A stretch of DNA of 30,824 nucleotides, taken from a virus. Under the pieces are notes generated by a model that worked only from the letters and a program-made list of their open reading frames with translations, made no database searches and was not told the DNA's origin. The stretch is from positions 1 to 30,824 of the IMG/VR virus record IMGVR_UViG_3300029893_000374. One strand, given 5' to 3'. The translations under genes were made by a program, and so were the position numbers. Below, in pieces: positions 1 through 5,759 of the stretch. Each line of letters opens with the position of its first letter. Position 1 is the stretch's first letter.

Positions 1-2
1 CG

Positions 3-104
3 GTGGTGGATGCGGCGCGGCGGGCGGCGGCGCTTGATCCGCAGGCGATCTGCCGGGCCTGCCCGCGCGAGGACTGCGCCGGCTGCCGGGTGGCGGAGAT
101 TTGA
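3..104 (+). CDS. 3' end of a cysteine-rich early protein (partial)
   Basis: The window opens inside this reading frame, which runs without a stop to TGA at 102-104; only the last 33 residues are visible. They contain a CRACPREDCAGC segment, that is CxxC-x4-CxxC, which looks like a small zinc-binding knuckle. It lies just upstream of other early genes on the same strand. The rest of the protein is outside the window, so no function is assigned. Confidence 0.5.
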   Translation: MVDAARRAAALDPQAICRACPREDCAGCRVAEI

Positions 105-130
105 TGGGGCGAACCCAAAGGAGAGTCGAA

Positions 131-511
131 ATGGTTGAAGCGCTGGAAAAGGCCGATTTTTTCTGCACGCTGTACGCCATCCGCTCGGGCCGCGCGGGCG
201 CGCGCGGTCTAGCGGCGGCGCTGTACCGAGAGATTGGCGAGGAGATTGAGCGCCAGCGCCGCCTGGGCGGCGAGCCGCTGGCTGCGATGCAGCGCCGCGC
301 GGTCGGCATCGCCGAACGGCTGGCCATGGAGCATCTGCACGTCGAGGTCGGCCAGGTCGGCCTGGAGCGACTCCGCCAGAACGCGCAGGATGCGCTCGAA
401 GCGCTGGCGTTCGCCGTGGTCGAGTTTCTGTGCGGTGTCGAGTATGCCGAAGATCAGATCGATGCGCGCTTCGATACCGACGAGGCGCTGGTCGAGGTCG
501 AGCAGCCATGA
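131..511 (+). CDS. hypothetical early protein, 126 aa
   Basis: The start is ATG 131, preceded by a strong Shine-Dalgarno AAAGGAG at 117-123 with seven bases of spacing. The same frame is open upstream to TTG 101, but that start has no such signal. The product is charged, helical and rich in Ala, Glu and Arg, with no motif I recognise. It sits where Mu carries small semi-essential early genes, between the cysteine-rich protein and the Gam-like gene. A 146-codon frame on the opposite strand (649 down to 209) overlaps it and has comparable third-position GC. The ribosome site makes the plus gene my choice, but its 3' half is not certain. Confidence 0.5.
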   Translation: MVEALEKADFFCTLYAIRSGRAGARGLAAALYREIGEEIERQRRLGGEPLAAMQRRAVGIAERLAMEHLHVEVGQVGLERLRQNAQDALEALAFAVVEFLCGVEYAEDQIDARFDTDEALVEVEQP

Positions 512-698
512 GCACAGCCGCCTGTGCAGTTCGTCGAACTGGTCCTGGGCGTGGTTCGCCGCACGGAGCACATCTCCAAGCGTCGCCGGCGTTTTGGGCG
601 GGCGACGAAAGAAGAACCGGCGCTTGAGGAATAGCAGCACGTCAAACACGAGGGCAGTTTAGCCCGCTGGCCGGCGGGCGGACCTTGGAGTAAAAAAA

Positions 699-1184
699 AT
701 GGCAAAGACGGAGAAAGCAATTCAGGTTCAGGCGCAGGCGTCTGAGGCGGCGGCGGGCAAGCCGGCGGCGTGGATCGAGGTGCACGGCTCGGATGAGCGG
801 CTGGAGGCGGTGGCGCCGAAGCTGGTGCAGGCGGCGATGCGGGCCATGGGGCTGGTCAAGCGCATCGATGAGCTGGATGAGGAGCTCAAGGGCCTGAAGG
901 CCGAGTTGGCCGAGGGCGTGGGCGCCGGCCGCAGCCTGGTGGTGCCGGGGGTGTGCCGCGTCAGCGTGGCCAAGACCACGAGCGTGGGCATCAAGGATGC
1001 GGACAAGCTGCGCGAGCTGCTGGGCGAGCGCTTCGGCGACCTGGTGAGCGAGTCGGTGAGCTACAAGCCGAGTGAGGCGCTCATTGAGATGAGCGCCGAC
1101 GGCGACGATCCGATGGCGCCGGCTTACCGGGCGCTGCTGACGGTGCGCTCTGGCACGACAGTGCGCATCATGGCGGAGAAGTGA
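699..1184 (+). CDS. Gam-like host-nuclease inhibitor (tentative), 161 aa
   Basis: ATG 699 follows TTGGAG at 684-689. The first 45 residues are Ala/Gln-rich; residues about 48-70 form a charged helix (VKRIDELDEELKGLKAEL), then comes a mixed alpha/beta region ending in TVRSGTTVRIMAEK. This order, a coiled helix followed by a beta-rich half with LRELLGERFGDL, parallels Mu Gam, which binds DNA ends and blocks exonucleases. Mu gam also lies in this region, upstream of gemA. Length is close to Mu Gam (about 174 aa). The match is by topology and position rather than a diagnostic motif; it could instead be an unrelated early protein. Confidence 0.45.
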   Translation: MAKTEKAIQVQAQASEAAAGKPAAWIEVHGSDERLEAVAPKLVQAAMRAMGLVKRIDELDEELKGLKAELAEGVGAGRSLVVPGVCRVSVAKTTSVGIKDADKLRELLGERFGDLVSESVSYKPSEALIEMSADGDDPMAPAYRALLTVRSGTTVRIMAEK

Positions 1185-1185
1185 C

Positions 1186-1464
1186 ATGGCGGCGCTGGCG
1201 ATCGACCTGATCGAGGATGGGGGAGACGCCGCGCTGGCCGCGCCGCCGGTGCGGGCGATCGACACCGAGCTGCCGGCGCGGATTGCGCGCGGCGGCGGCA
1301 CGGTGTGGGAGGCGCGGCAGGTGGCTGGCCTGATGGCGTGGATGGAGCGCTACGAAAGCGCGCTGCGGCACATCGCGGTGCACGGCACGGGCGAGGCGGC
1401 CATGGTGGCGGCCCGCGCGCTGGTGGGCGACTGGGCAGGCGAAGACGGCGTGGTGTCTGCGTGA
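1186..1464 (+). CDS. hypothetical early protein, 92 aa
   Basis: ATG 1186 lies one base after the stop of the upstream gene (1182-1184), so it is probably translationally coupled. The N-terminal 30 residues are Ala/Asp-rich. Residues about 40-75 include a helix with Trp and Tyr (GLMAWMERYESALRHIAVHG). No family recognised. It is followed by a strong hairpin at 1472-1502 and then gemA. Confidence 0.6.
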   Translation: MAALAIDLIEDGGDAALAAPPVRAIDTELPARIARGGGTVWEARQVAGLMAWMERYESALRHIAVHGTGEAAMVAARALVGDWAGEDGVVSA

Positions 1465-1471
1465 TCCAGCC

Positions 1472-1502
1472 CATGCCCATGCGCCATGGGCGCGTGGGCA
1501 TG
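1472..1502. promoter_or_regulatory. strong hairpin upstream of gemA
   Basis: A 14-bp inverted repeat: left arm CATGCCCATGCGCC at 1472-1485, loop ATG 1486-1488, right arm GGCGCGTGGGCATG 1489-1502. The only non-Watson-Crick pair is one T-G. No U-tract follows, so it is not a typical intrinsic terminator. It fills most of the 67-base gap before the gemA ribosome site (GGAGG 1520-1524). It could be a processing or attenuation element, or an operator. Confidence 0.5.
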
Positions 1503-1531
1503 CACGGGATCGACGCGATGGAGGATGTATC

Positions 1532-1993
1532 GTGGATGCCAAGACGCGCAGGAGAGTGCTGTTGGGCGTGGCGCACAAGGCAGCGGCGCAGCTGGGGATG
1601 GATGAGGAGACGCGCCGGGCGGCGCAGATGGCGTTTGCTGGCAAGGCCAGTCTGCGCGACTTCAGTGACGCGCAGTTGGTGGGCTGGTGCTGGGAGTTGA
1701 AGCGCCGGGGCGCCGACATCGGCATCCCCGCCCCGCCGCCACGGGGGGGCGCGGGCTGGGGCCGTCCCACCGAGCAGCAGCTGGCCGAGATCGAGCGGCT
1801 TGCCCTGGCCATGGGCTGGAGCGGGCTTGACGATGGCGCCTTGCGCGGCTTTGTGCGGCGCACATGCGAGGTGGAGGATGTGCGCTTCATCACCCGCGGG
1901 CAGGCCACGGCGGTTATTAGCGGGCTGCGGCGCTGGCTGGCGCAGCGCCAGCGCCACGCCGGGCAGCGTGAAGTGAGCCGGGGGTGGGCATGA
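1532..1993 (+). CDS. gemA: GemA-like regulatory protein (gp16 family, DUF1018)
   Basis: 153 aa, GTG start at 1532 with GGAGG at 1520-1524, seven bases upstream. The sequence follows the GemA/gp16 pattern: an N-terminal basic helix (KTRRRVLLGVAHKAAAQLGM), an ALxxxxGKxSLRDFSDAQL segment at about residues 28-48, then WxRPTEQQLAEIERLALAMGW and LRGFVRRTCEVEDVRFITRGQA at about 115-140. In Mu, GemA is an early-middle gene that modulates host gene expression and DNA topology and lies directly upstream of mor, as it nearly does here. The downstream gene overlaps its stop as ATGA. Confidence 0.85.
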   Translation: MDAKTRRRVLLGVAHKAAAQLGMDEETRRAAQMAFAGKASLRDFSDAQLVGWCWELKRRGADIGIPAPPPRGGAGWGRPTEQQLAEIERLALAMGWSGLDDGALRGFVRRTCEVEDVRFITRGQATAVISGLRRWLAQRQRHAGQREVSRGWA

Positions 1994-2487
1994 GGTTGCG
2001 CTGCCCTGTGTGCCACGCCGAGGCGGCGCTGGAGGCGTGGGCCGAAGATGAGGCCGCGCGCGAGCTGATGGCGCTGTTGTCCACACTGGATGCGACACTT
2101 GGCCGCCCGCTGGTGGCGTATCTGGGGCTGTTTCGATCCGGCAGCCGCGCGCTGAGCTGGGAGCGGGCGCTGCGGCTGGCGCGCGAGGTGCTGGCGCTGG
2201 AGGCTGAGCCGCTGCGGCTGGCCGCGGCGCTGTCGCAAACGGTGGAGCAGCTGCGCGCCAAGCGCGATGGAGGCGACATTCGGCCGCTGTCCGGGCACGG
2301 GTACCTGAAAAAGGTGCTGGAGGGCACGCCGGCGGTGGCGGCGGTGGAGGTGCTGGGGCGGGGCGAGCCGGCGCGGCTGGCGCCGCAGCCGGTGGCGCGG
2401 CCGTCGGCTACGGTGGATGGCGTCATGCGGCTGGAGGCGCTCAAGCGCCGGGCGCTGGCGGCAGAAGACGGAGAAAGCGATGGCTGA
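1990..2487 (+). CDS. hypothetical protein with N-terminal CPxCH zinc motif, 165 aa
   Basis: The chosen start is ATG 1990, which overlaps the gemA stop as ATGA; an in-frame GTG lies six bases upstream. Residues 4-8 are CPVCH, half of a zinc ribbon; no second Cys pair follows, so the site is incomplete or works as a dimer. The middle (SRALSWERALRLAREVLALEAEPLRLAAALSQTVEQLRAKR) is helical, and HGYLKKVLEG lies near residue 100. It resembles conserved proteins of unknown function in the middle regions of Mu-like phages. No function assigned. Confidence 0.65.
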   Translation: MRLRCPVCHAEAALEAWAEDEAARELMALLSTLDATLGRPLVAYLGLFRSGSRALSWERALRLAREVLALEAEPLRLAAALSQTVEQLRAKRDGGDIRPLSGHGYLKKVLEGTPAVAAVEVLGRGEPARLAPQPVARPSATVDGVMRLEALKRRALAAEDGESDG

Positions 2488-2839
2488 GGCGGTGCCGGGC
2501 TGGCTGGTGGCCGAAGTCTCCGATGGGCTGAAACGCCTGGTGGTGCTGCGGCTGGAAGGCTGCCCGCCGGCGGATGCGGTGGAAGCGGTGGCGCTGGCCT
2601 GGGCCGAGGCGCTGCTGGTGTGCGGGCGCTGGGAGCGGCAGACCGATGCGCCGCGCATCCGGCAGGCGTTTCGGTCGCTGGCCGCGCACGCCACGCGCTG
2701 GCCGGCGCCCGCGCAGCTGTGGGAGCATCTGCCACCGCGCCCCGAGCCGCCGCGGCTCAATCCGCCGCCGCCGACGCCGCAGGAGCGCGCGCGCATCCGC
2801 GCGATGCTGCAACAAGCGCGTCAAAAACTTGTATCATAA
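2480..2839 (+). CDS. hypothetical middle-region protein, 119 aa
   Basis: ATG 2480 overlaps the upstream stop (2485-2487) and has GGAG at 2470-2473. The N-terminal half contains a helix pair around ADAVEAVALAWAEALLVCGRWERQTDAPRIRQAFRSLA. The C-terminal third is proline-rich (residues about 82-102) followed by a basic helix. This layout, a small helical domain plus a Pro-rich linker, is seen in replication-associated phage proteins but is not diagnostic. The next 97 bases are non-coding and carry a dyad. Confidence 0.6.
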   Translation: MAEAVPGWLVAEVSDGLKRLVVLRLEGCPPADAVEAVALAWAEALLVCGRWERQTDAPRIRQAFRSLAAHATRWPAPAQLWEHLPPRPEPPRLNPPPPTPQERARIRAMLQQARQKLVS

Positions 2840-2885
2840 TAAGGATTTGCGCGACATCTGCACTGTGCGGGTGGCGCGCAAATCC
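2829..2885 (+). promoter_or_regulatory. AT-rich promoter-like patch and 11-bp dyad upstream of the mor operon
   Basis: In otherwise GC-rich DNA, 2829-2842 is AT-rich (TTGTATCATAATAA, with CATAAT as a possible -10 hexamer). Immediately downstream GGATTTGCGCG (2843-2853) and CGCGCAAATCC (2875-2885) form a perfect 11-bp inverted repeat around a 21-base loop. The position, ahead of a helix-turn-helix gene and mor, suits the middle promoter with an operator. Promoter elements are inferred; the dyad is directly visible. Confidence 0.45.
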
Positions 2886-2936
2886 CTACCGGAGGGCACC
2901 TGACGCGCTGTGGCCGAAGCGCTTTGGAGGTGCGAC

Positions 2937-3170
2937 ATGGCAAGTATTCACGCCGCGCGGCTAGAGCGCTCGCCGCGCTTGCAGCGGGTGCTGGAGCTGC
3001 TCTCTGACGGGCGTTGGTACTCCACGCTCGACATCGTGGTGGGCGCTGGCGTGTGCGCCGTCAACTCTTGCGCGGCGGAGTTGCGCGCCAACGGGATTCC
3101 GGTGGCCTGCCGCCGGGTTGGGCGCGAGCGCTTCGAGTACCGGATCGGATCGAGCGATGGCCGCGCATGA
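2937..3170 (+). CDS. small winged-helix-like DNA-binding protein, 77 aa
   Basis: ATG 2937 is preceded by GGAGG at 2926-2930 with six bases of spacing. Residues about 13-65 (LQRVLELLSDGRWYSTLDIVVGAGVCAVNSCAAELRANGIPVACRR in outline) fit a helix-turn-helix fold: helix, turn after GRW-ST-DI, recognition helix with SCAAELRANG, then a basic beta hairpin. This is the pattern of small winged-helix regulators that read rows of alternatives. mor starts inside its last codons, so the two are coupled. It probably acts with or on Mor expression, but its target is unknown. Confidence 0.65.
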   Translation: MASIHAARLERSPRLQRVLELLSDGRWYSTLDIVVGAGVCAVNSCAAELRANGIPVACRRVGRERFEYRIGSSDGRA

Positions 3171-3513
3171 TCTGGAGCGCCTGATCGGGCGCGAGGCGCT
3201 CGTGACGCTGGCGCAGGTGGCCGGCGGCCTGGATCTGTATATCCCGGCCAAGGTGCCGATGGACGGGCCGTTGCTGGATCTACCGCTGGCGGCGCAGGAG
3301 GCGCTGGCGCGTTACGCCGGCGGCACGCGGCTGTACATTCCCATGCTCTGCGGCGAACTGCGGCGCATCCGCGATGCGCAGATCCGGGCCGCCTGCGATC
3401 GCGGCGAGCGGGTGCAGGACATCGCGCGGCGTTTTCGGCTCTCCGAGCGGCGGGTGTGGGCGATCCTGGGGTCGCCGGAGCCGCAGGATGAGGCGCAGGC
3501 GAGCCTGTTTTGA
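3157..3513 (+). CDS. mor: Mor-family late/middle transcription activator
   Basis: 118 aa from ATG 3157, which overlaps the preceding stop at 3168-3170; Mu Mor is 129 aa. The family hallmarks are present: a central strand-rich region with GGLDLYIPAKV and GGTRLYIPML (dimer/beta segment), then RDAQIRAACDRGERVQDIARRF and RLSERRVWAIL, a C-terminal helix-turn-helix at about residues 75-107. In Mu, Mor and its paralogue C bind dyads and recruit RNA polymerase to middle and late promoters. No separate C gene is seen in the window, so this single activator may drive the late operons. The stop codon is part of a dispersed 20-bp repeat. Confidence 0.85.
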   Translation: MAAHDLERLIGREALVTLAQVAGGLDLYIPAKVPMDGPLLDLPLAAQEALARYAGGTRLYIPMLCGELRRIRDAQIRAACDRGERVQDIARRFRLSERRVWAILGSPEPQDEAQASLF

Positions 3514-3530
3514 GCGGATTGCAGGCGACG
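3511..3530 (+). repeat. dispersed 20-bp end-like repeat, copy A
   Basis: TGAGCGGATTGCAGGCGACG fits TG-N2-C-N2-ATT-N4-GCGAC-R, the motif repeated at the right prophage end. Its first three bases are the mor stop codon. It occupies most of the 27-base gap between the convergent mor and gpG genes. Confidence 0.7.
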
Positions 3531-3540
3531 AGGCGCGGCG

Positions 3541-4014
3541 TCAGCGGCCTTGCGTAGCCCGCTCCAGCGCCTCGGTGATGGTCTCCAGCACGGCCTCCTT
3601 GTCCTCGCTGGACAGGCCGACGAAGGGACGCGCCGGGATGTCGCCCCATGGGATGGGCGCGCCGCGGCGGGTCTTGCCGTGCGCGCCGCGCTTGGCGCCG
3701 AAGTGCAGCGTGGCGGCCTGCACGGCGTTGCTGCCGGCCTCGACATAATCGCGCCCGGCCTGGTAGGCGAACTGGCTGGCCATCATGCCGGAGTCCACCA
3801 GGGGGCGGGTGCCCTTCTTGCGTGCCAGCGTCACGGGCGAGTTGGGCGCGAAGGGCCGGCCCTCCACGTCGCGGCTGTCGCGCAGCCGCGCGCGCATGCC
3901 CTCCACCAGCACCTGGCCGATGTCGTGCATGACGGGGGTGAGGTCCGAGACGCGGCGCTGGAGGTTTTCGAGCGCCTGCCGCACTTCGCGGTCGTCGATG
4001 TCGATGCGGATCAT
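3541..4014 (-). CDS. Mu gpG-like virion morphogenesis / tail completion protein
   Basis: 157 aa on the minus strand, ATG at 4014. It fits the phage virion morphogenesis family (Mu G, P2 S-like): N-terminal MIRIDIDDREVRQALENLQRR, then GMRARLRDSRDVEGRPFAPNSP (RF-G-PF/W motif), LVDSGMMASQF (LxxSGxL motif), HFGAKRGAHG and the C-terminal IPARPFVGLSSEDKEAVLETI. The protein joins heads to tails or completes the tail. It is the last gene of the minus operon; its start overlaps the stop of the 104-aa ORF upstream as ATGA. In Mu, G likewise follows F. Confidence 0.9.
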   Translation of the reverse strand: MIRIDIDDREVRQALENLQRRVSDLTPVMHDIGQVLVEGMRARLRDSRDVEGRPFAPNSPVTLARKKGTRPLVDSGMMASQFAYQAGRDYVEAGSNAVQAATLHFGAKRGAHGKTRRGAPIPWGDIPARPFVGLSSEDKEAVLETITEALERATQGR

Positions 4015-4325
4015 GGGCTATACTGCACGCAAGGGTTGGCGGCAAAGTCTCCCGGCAGTAGCTGAAGGTGCGCCGGACACCGAAGGTTGGTGGGGAATTT
4101 CACCCACCGGGGTCGCAAGGCCCTCGTGGCGGTCAGGGGAGCCCGCCACGCCAGCCCCGCGAGGTCGATCCGGCGAGTCCTCATTGGTGTGCTATATTGA
4201 TGCCAAGGTGTTGCGGCAAAGTCTCCCGCCATCTGGTGAGGGCAGGCCTGGGGCCCAAAGGTTCTGTCGGCGGTCAGGGGAGCCCGTCGCGCAACACCCA
4301 CGAGGCAGCCCAGGCGCTGCCTCAT
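4011..4325 (-). CDS. 104-aa repeat ORF joining gpF and gpG
   Basis: The frame begins with ATG at 4325 overlapping the gpF stop (ATGA) and ends with TGA overlapping the gpG start (ATGA), so it is tiled exactly between them. The product has two copies of one pattern: ARRAPLTADR ... GDFAATPWHQYS and AWRAPLTATR ... GDFAANPCVQYS. The underlying DNA repeats are nearly identical in their boxes, including third codon positions, and unit B is closed by an inverted repeat. The conserved object may therefore be the nucleic acid rather than the protein. I do not recognise a family. It is supported by the overlaps, not by homology. Confidence 0.45.
   Translation of the reverse strand: MRQRLGCLVGVARRAPLTADRTFGPQACPHQMAGDFAATPWHQYSTPMRTRRIDLAGLAWRAPLTATRALRPRWVKFPTNLRCPAHLQLLPGDFAANPCVQYSP
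4017..4145. repeat. structured repeat unit A between F and G
   Basis: Unit A starts with GCTATA (4017-4022) and contains box 1 GCGGCAAAGTCTCCCG at 4039-4054 and box 2 GGCGGTCAGGGGAGCCCG at 4128-4145. Both boxes recur unchanged in unit B. The segment between the boxes is longer and differs from unit B. GGGTTGGCG before box 1 pairs with CGCCAGCCC after box 2 with one G-U pair, so this unit too can close into a stem. Confidence 0.6.
4191..4298. repeat. structured repeat unit B between F and G
   Basis: Unit B starts with GCTATA (4191-4196), has box 1 at 4213-4228 and box 2 at 4269-4286, both identical to unit A. GGTGTTGCG (4207-4215) and CGCAACACC (4290-4298) are perfect 9-base complements enclosing both boxes, so the unit can fold into one closed element on either strand. 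Confidence 0.6.
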
Positions 4326-5563
4326 TTTCTTCGTTCCCCGCGCAACACTCTGGACACCTCAGCGTCCCGCGCCGCGGCATCGCGGGACAAGCGCCTGAAA
4401 CTGGTGATCCATAGCGCGTCACCGCTTCGCGTCGCCTTGACCACCAGCACGTGACCGCCGGTTTCGGCGGATGCCTCCTCGATCACGTACACCAGGCTTT
4501 GGGTTCCAGTCTTTCGGCCTTGGGCGTCTACATTGTCTTGTATCGCCTTGGCCGTCGCCCCATCAATGACGCGCTGCGCCTGGGCGTATTCCTGCGGCGT
4601 GATTTCGGGATGCACGGCGCGCTGTTTGGCGGCGGTCTGTTCGCTCATCTGCGCCACCCGCACCCCCTCGCGCGCGCCCAGCGCTTGCGCGTCGGCATCG
4701 GGCAGTCGAGCCAGCGGCCACGATCCCGACGGGGCGGCATACCAGGCGGCGAAGGCTTCGGTCTTGAGCCACTCCTGGATCAGCGCCACCGACGGGGCCG
4801 CCGGCAGCCGGTCGAGCTTGGGCGTCAGCGCCCGCACCCGCTCCACCACGCTGCCGCCGGGCATATAGCCGAACCCCTTGTCAACCCCCACCGGCGCGCC
4901 GGTCTTGGGGTCGGTCTGCCCGGCCCACGAGGGCAGCGGCTTGTCCCAGTCGCCGCCCAGGCGGCGCGCCTGCGCGGGGCCGCGCACGCCAAGCACCCGA
5001 CAGCGGCAACCCCAGCCGTTGGGCGGATAGTGCGTCTGCCAGAAGGGGTCGTCCTTGGGGCGCACGATGCCGTTCAGCGCCACGTGATGCGGGCGCGGGC
5101 GCTGCACGAAGTCCGAGTGCTTGTACATCCAGTGGGTGTAGCCGCCGTCTTCGAGCTGGGCGCGGCGGCCGGCGGCGTAGCTGGTGAGCAGGTTGGTCTC
5201 GTAGATGACGCGCGTGCGCCAGGCCAGGCCGCGGCCGCCCTGGGGCCGGTCGGCGGTGCGGTCGTCGCCGGTAAAGCCCGCCCAGCCGTGGCGCTGGATG
5301 ATCTCCAGGAAGCGGCGGCGGAACTGCTGGATCGTCTCGCCGTTGCTGATCGCCTTGTCCACCGCCTCGGCCAGGTCGGCCAGCAGATCGGCCTTGGCCG
5401 CACCGGCGACCATGAAGCCGACATCGTGCTCGGCGTGCATGAGGTCGTCCCACTTGGCGGTGGGCACGAGCCGCCCGAGCTTGCCCCGGAAGAAGGCGAT
5501 CTGCTCGGCAAACGGCAGCTTCAGCGCTGCCGCCACCTCAGGTGCGCGTGCGGCGGCGGGCAT
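4322..5563 (-). CDS. Mu gpF-like minor head protein with C-terminal toxin-like nuclease domain
   Basis: 413 aa, ATG at 5563. Residues about 1-200 are the Mu F head-morphogenesis domain: LPFAEQIAFFRGKL, AISNGETIQQFRRRFLEII, WRTRVIYETNLLTSYAAGRR and the hallmark THYPPNGWGCRCRV near residue 185. MuF proteins sit at the portal and can be injected. After a linker, residues about 310-405 (AVHPEITPQEYAQAQRVID, SLVYVIEEASAETGGHVLVVKAT, LWITSFRRLS) match the Barnase/EndoU/ColicinE5/RelE-like (BECR, PBECR) tails often fused to MuF. These are thought to be RNase or toxin effectors. No immunity gene is evident next to it. The MuF assignment is firm; the nuclease activity is inferred. Confidence 0.88.
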   Translation of the reverse strand: MPAAARAPEVAAALKLPFAEQIAFFRGKLGRLVPTAKWDDLMHAEHDVGFMVAGAAKADLLADLAEAVDKAISNGETIQQFRRRFLEIIQRHGWAGFTGDDRTADRPQGGRGLAWRTRVIYETNLLTSYAAGRRAQLEDGGYTHWMYKHSDFVQRPRPHHVALNGIVRPKDDPFWQTHYPPNGWGCRCRVLGVRGPAQARRLGGDWDKPLPSWAGQTDPKTGAPVGVDKGFGYMPGGSVVERVRALTPKLDRLPAAPSVALIQEWLKTEAFAAWYAAPSGSWPLARLPDADAQALGAREGVRVAQMSEQTAAKQRAVHPEITPQEYAQAQRVIDGATAKAIQDNVDAQGRKTGTQSLVYVIEEASAETGGHVLVVKATRSGDALWITSFRRLSRDAAARDAEVSRVLRGERRK

Positions 5564-5759
5564 GGTCGCGCTCCCAGTCGTCGCGGCAGTCGGCGTCGCA
5601 CCAGCGCAGCGGGGCCTTGAGCGGCTCGCCGCACCAGTAGCACTGGCCGCACCAGGGCAGGATGGGCGCAGTGGGCTTGTGGCGGCGCAGCGCCTCTTCG
5701 CGCTCCAGGCGCGCTTGCGTGATGTCAGCGTCGTCCGCCACTTTCCGTCTCCACGTCAT
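5538..5759 (-). CDS. small zinc-ribbon protein between portal and gpF
   Basis: 73 aa from ATG 5759, overlapping the portal 3' end by about 35 bases and gpF by 26. A TTG start 27 bases upstream is possible but less likely. Residues about 36-60 hold CGQCYWCGEPL and WCDADCRDDWERDH: four cysteines in a C-x2-C ... C-x3-C arrangement followed by an acidic/basic helix, typical of a treble-clef or HNH-like zinc knuckle. Small proteins of this kind lie beside portal/F genes in Mu-like prophages. The role is unknown; the tight overlap suggests coupled expression with the head genes. Confidence 0.75.
   Translation of the reverse strand: MTWRRKVADDADITQARLEREEALRRHKPTAPILPWCGQCYWCGEPLKAPLRWCDADCRDDWERDHARRRTRT

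Noticed and set aside
209-649. Minus-strand 146-codon frame starting at GTG 649
   Set aside because: It has no good ribosome site and overlaps a plus gene that does. Kept as an open question in the findings, not annotated.
4451-5620. 389-codon plus-strand frame
   Set aside because: It lies opposite gpF, whose family motifs are clear; it is a shadow of GC-rich coding DNA.
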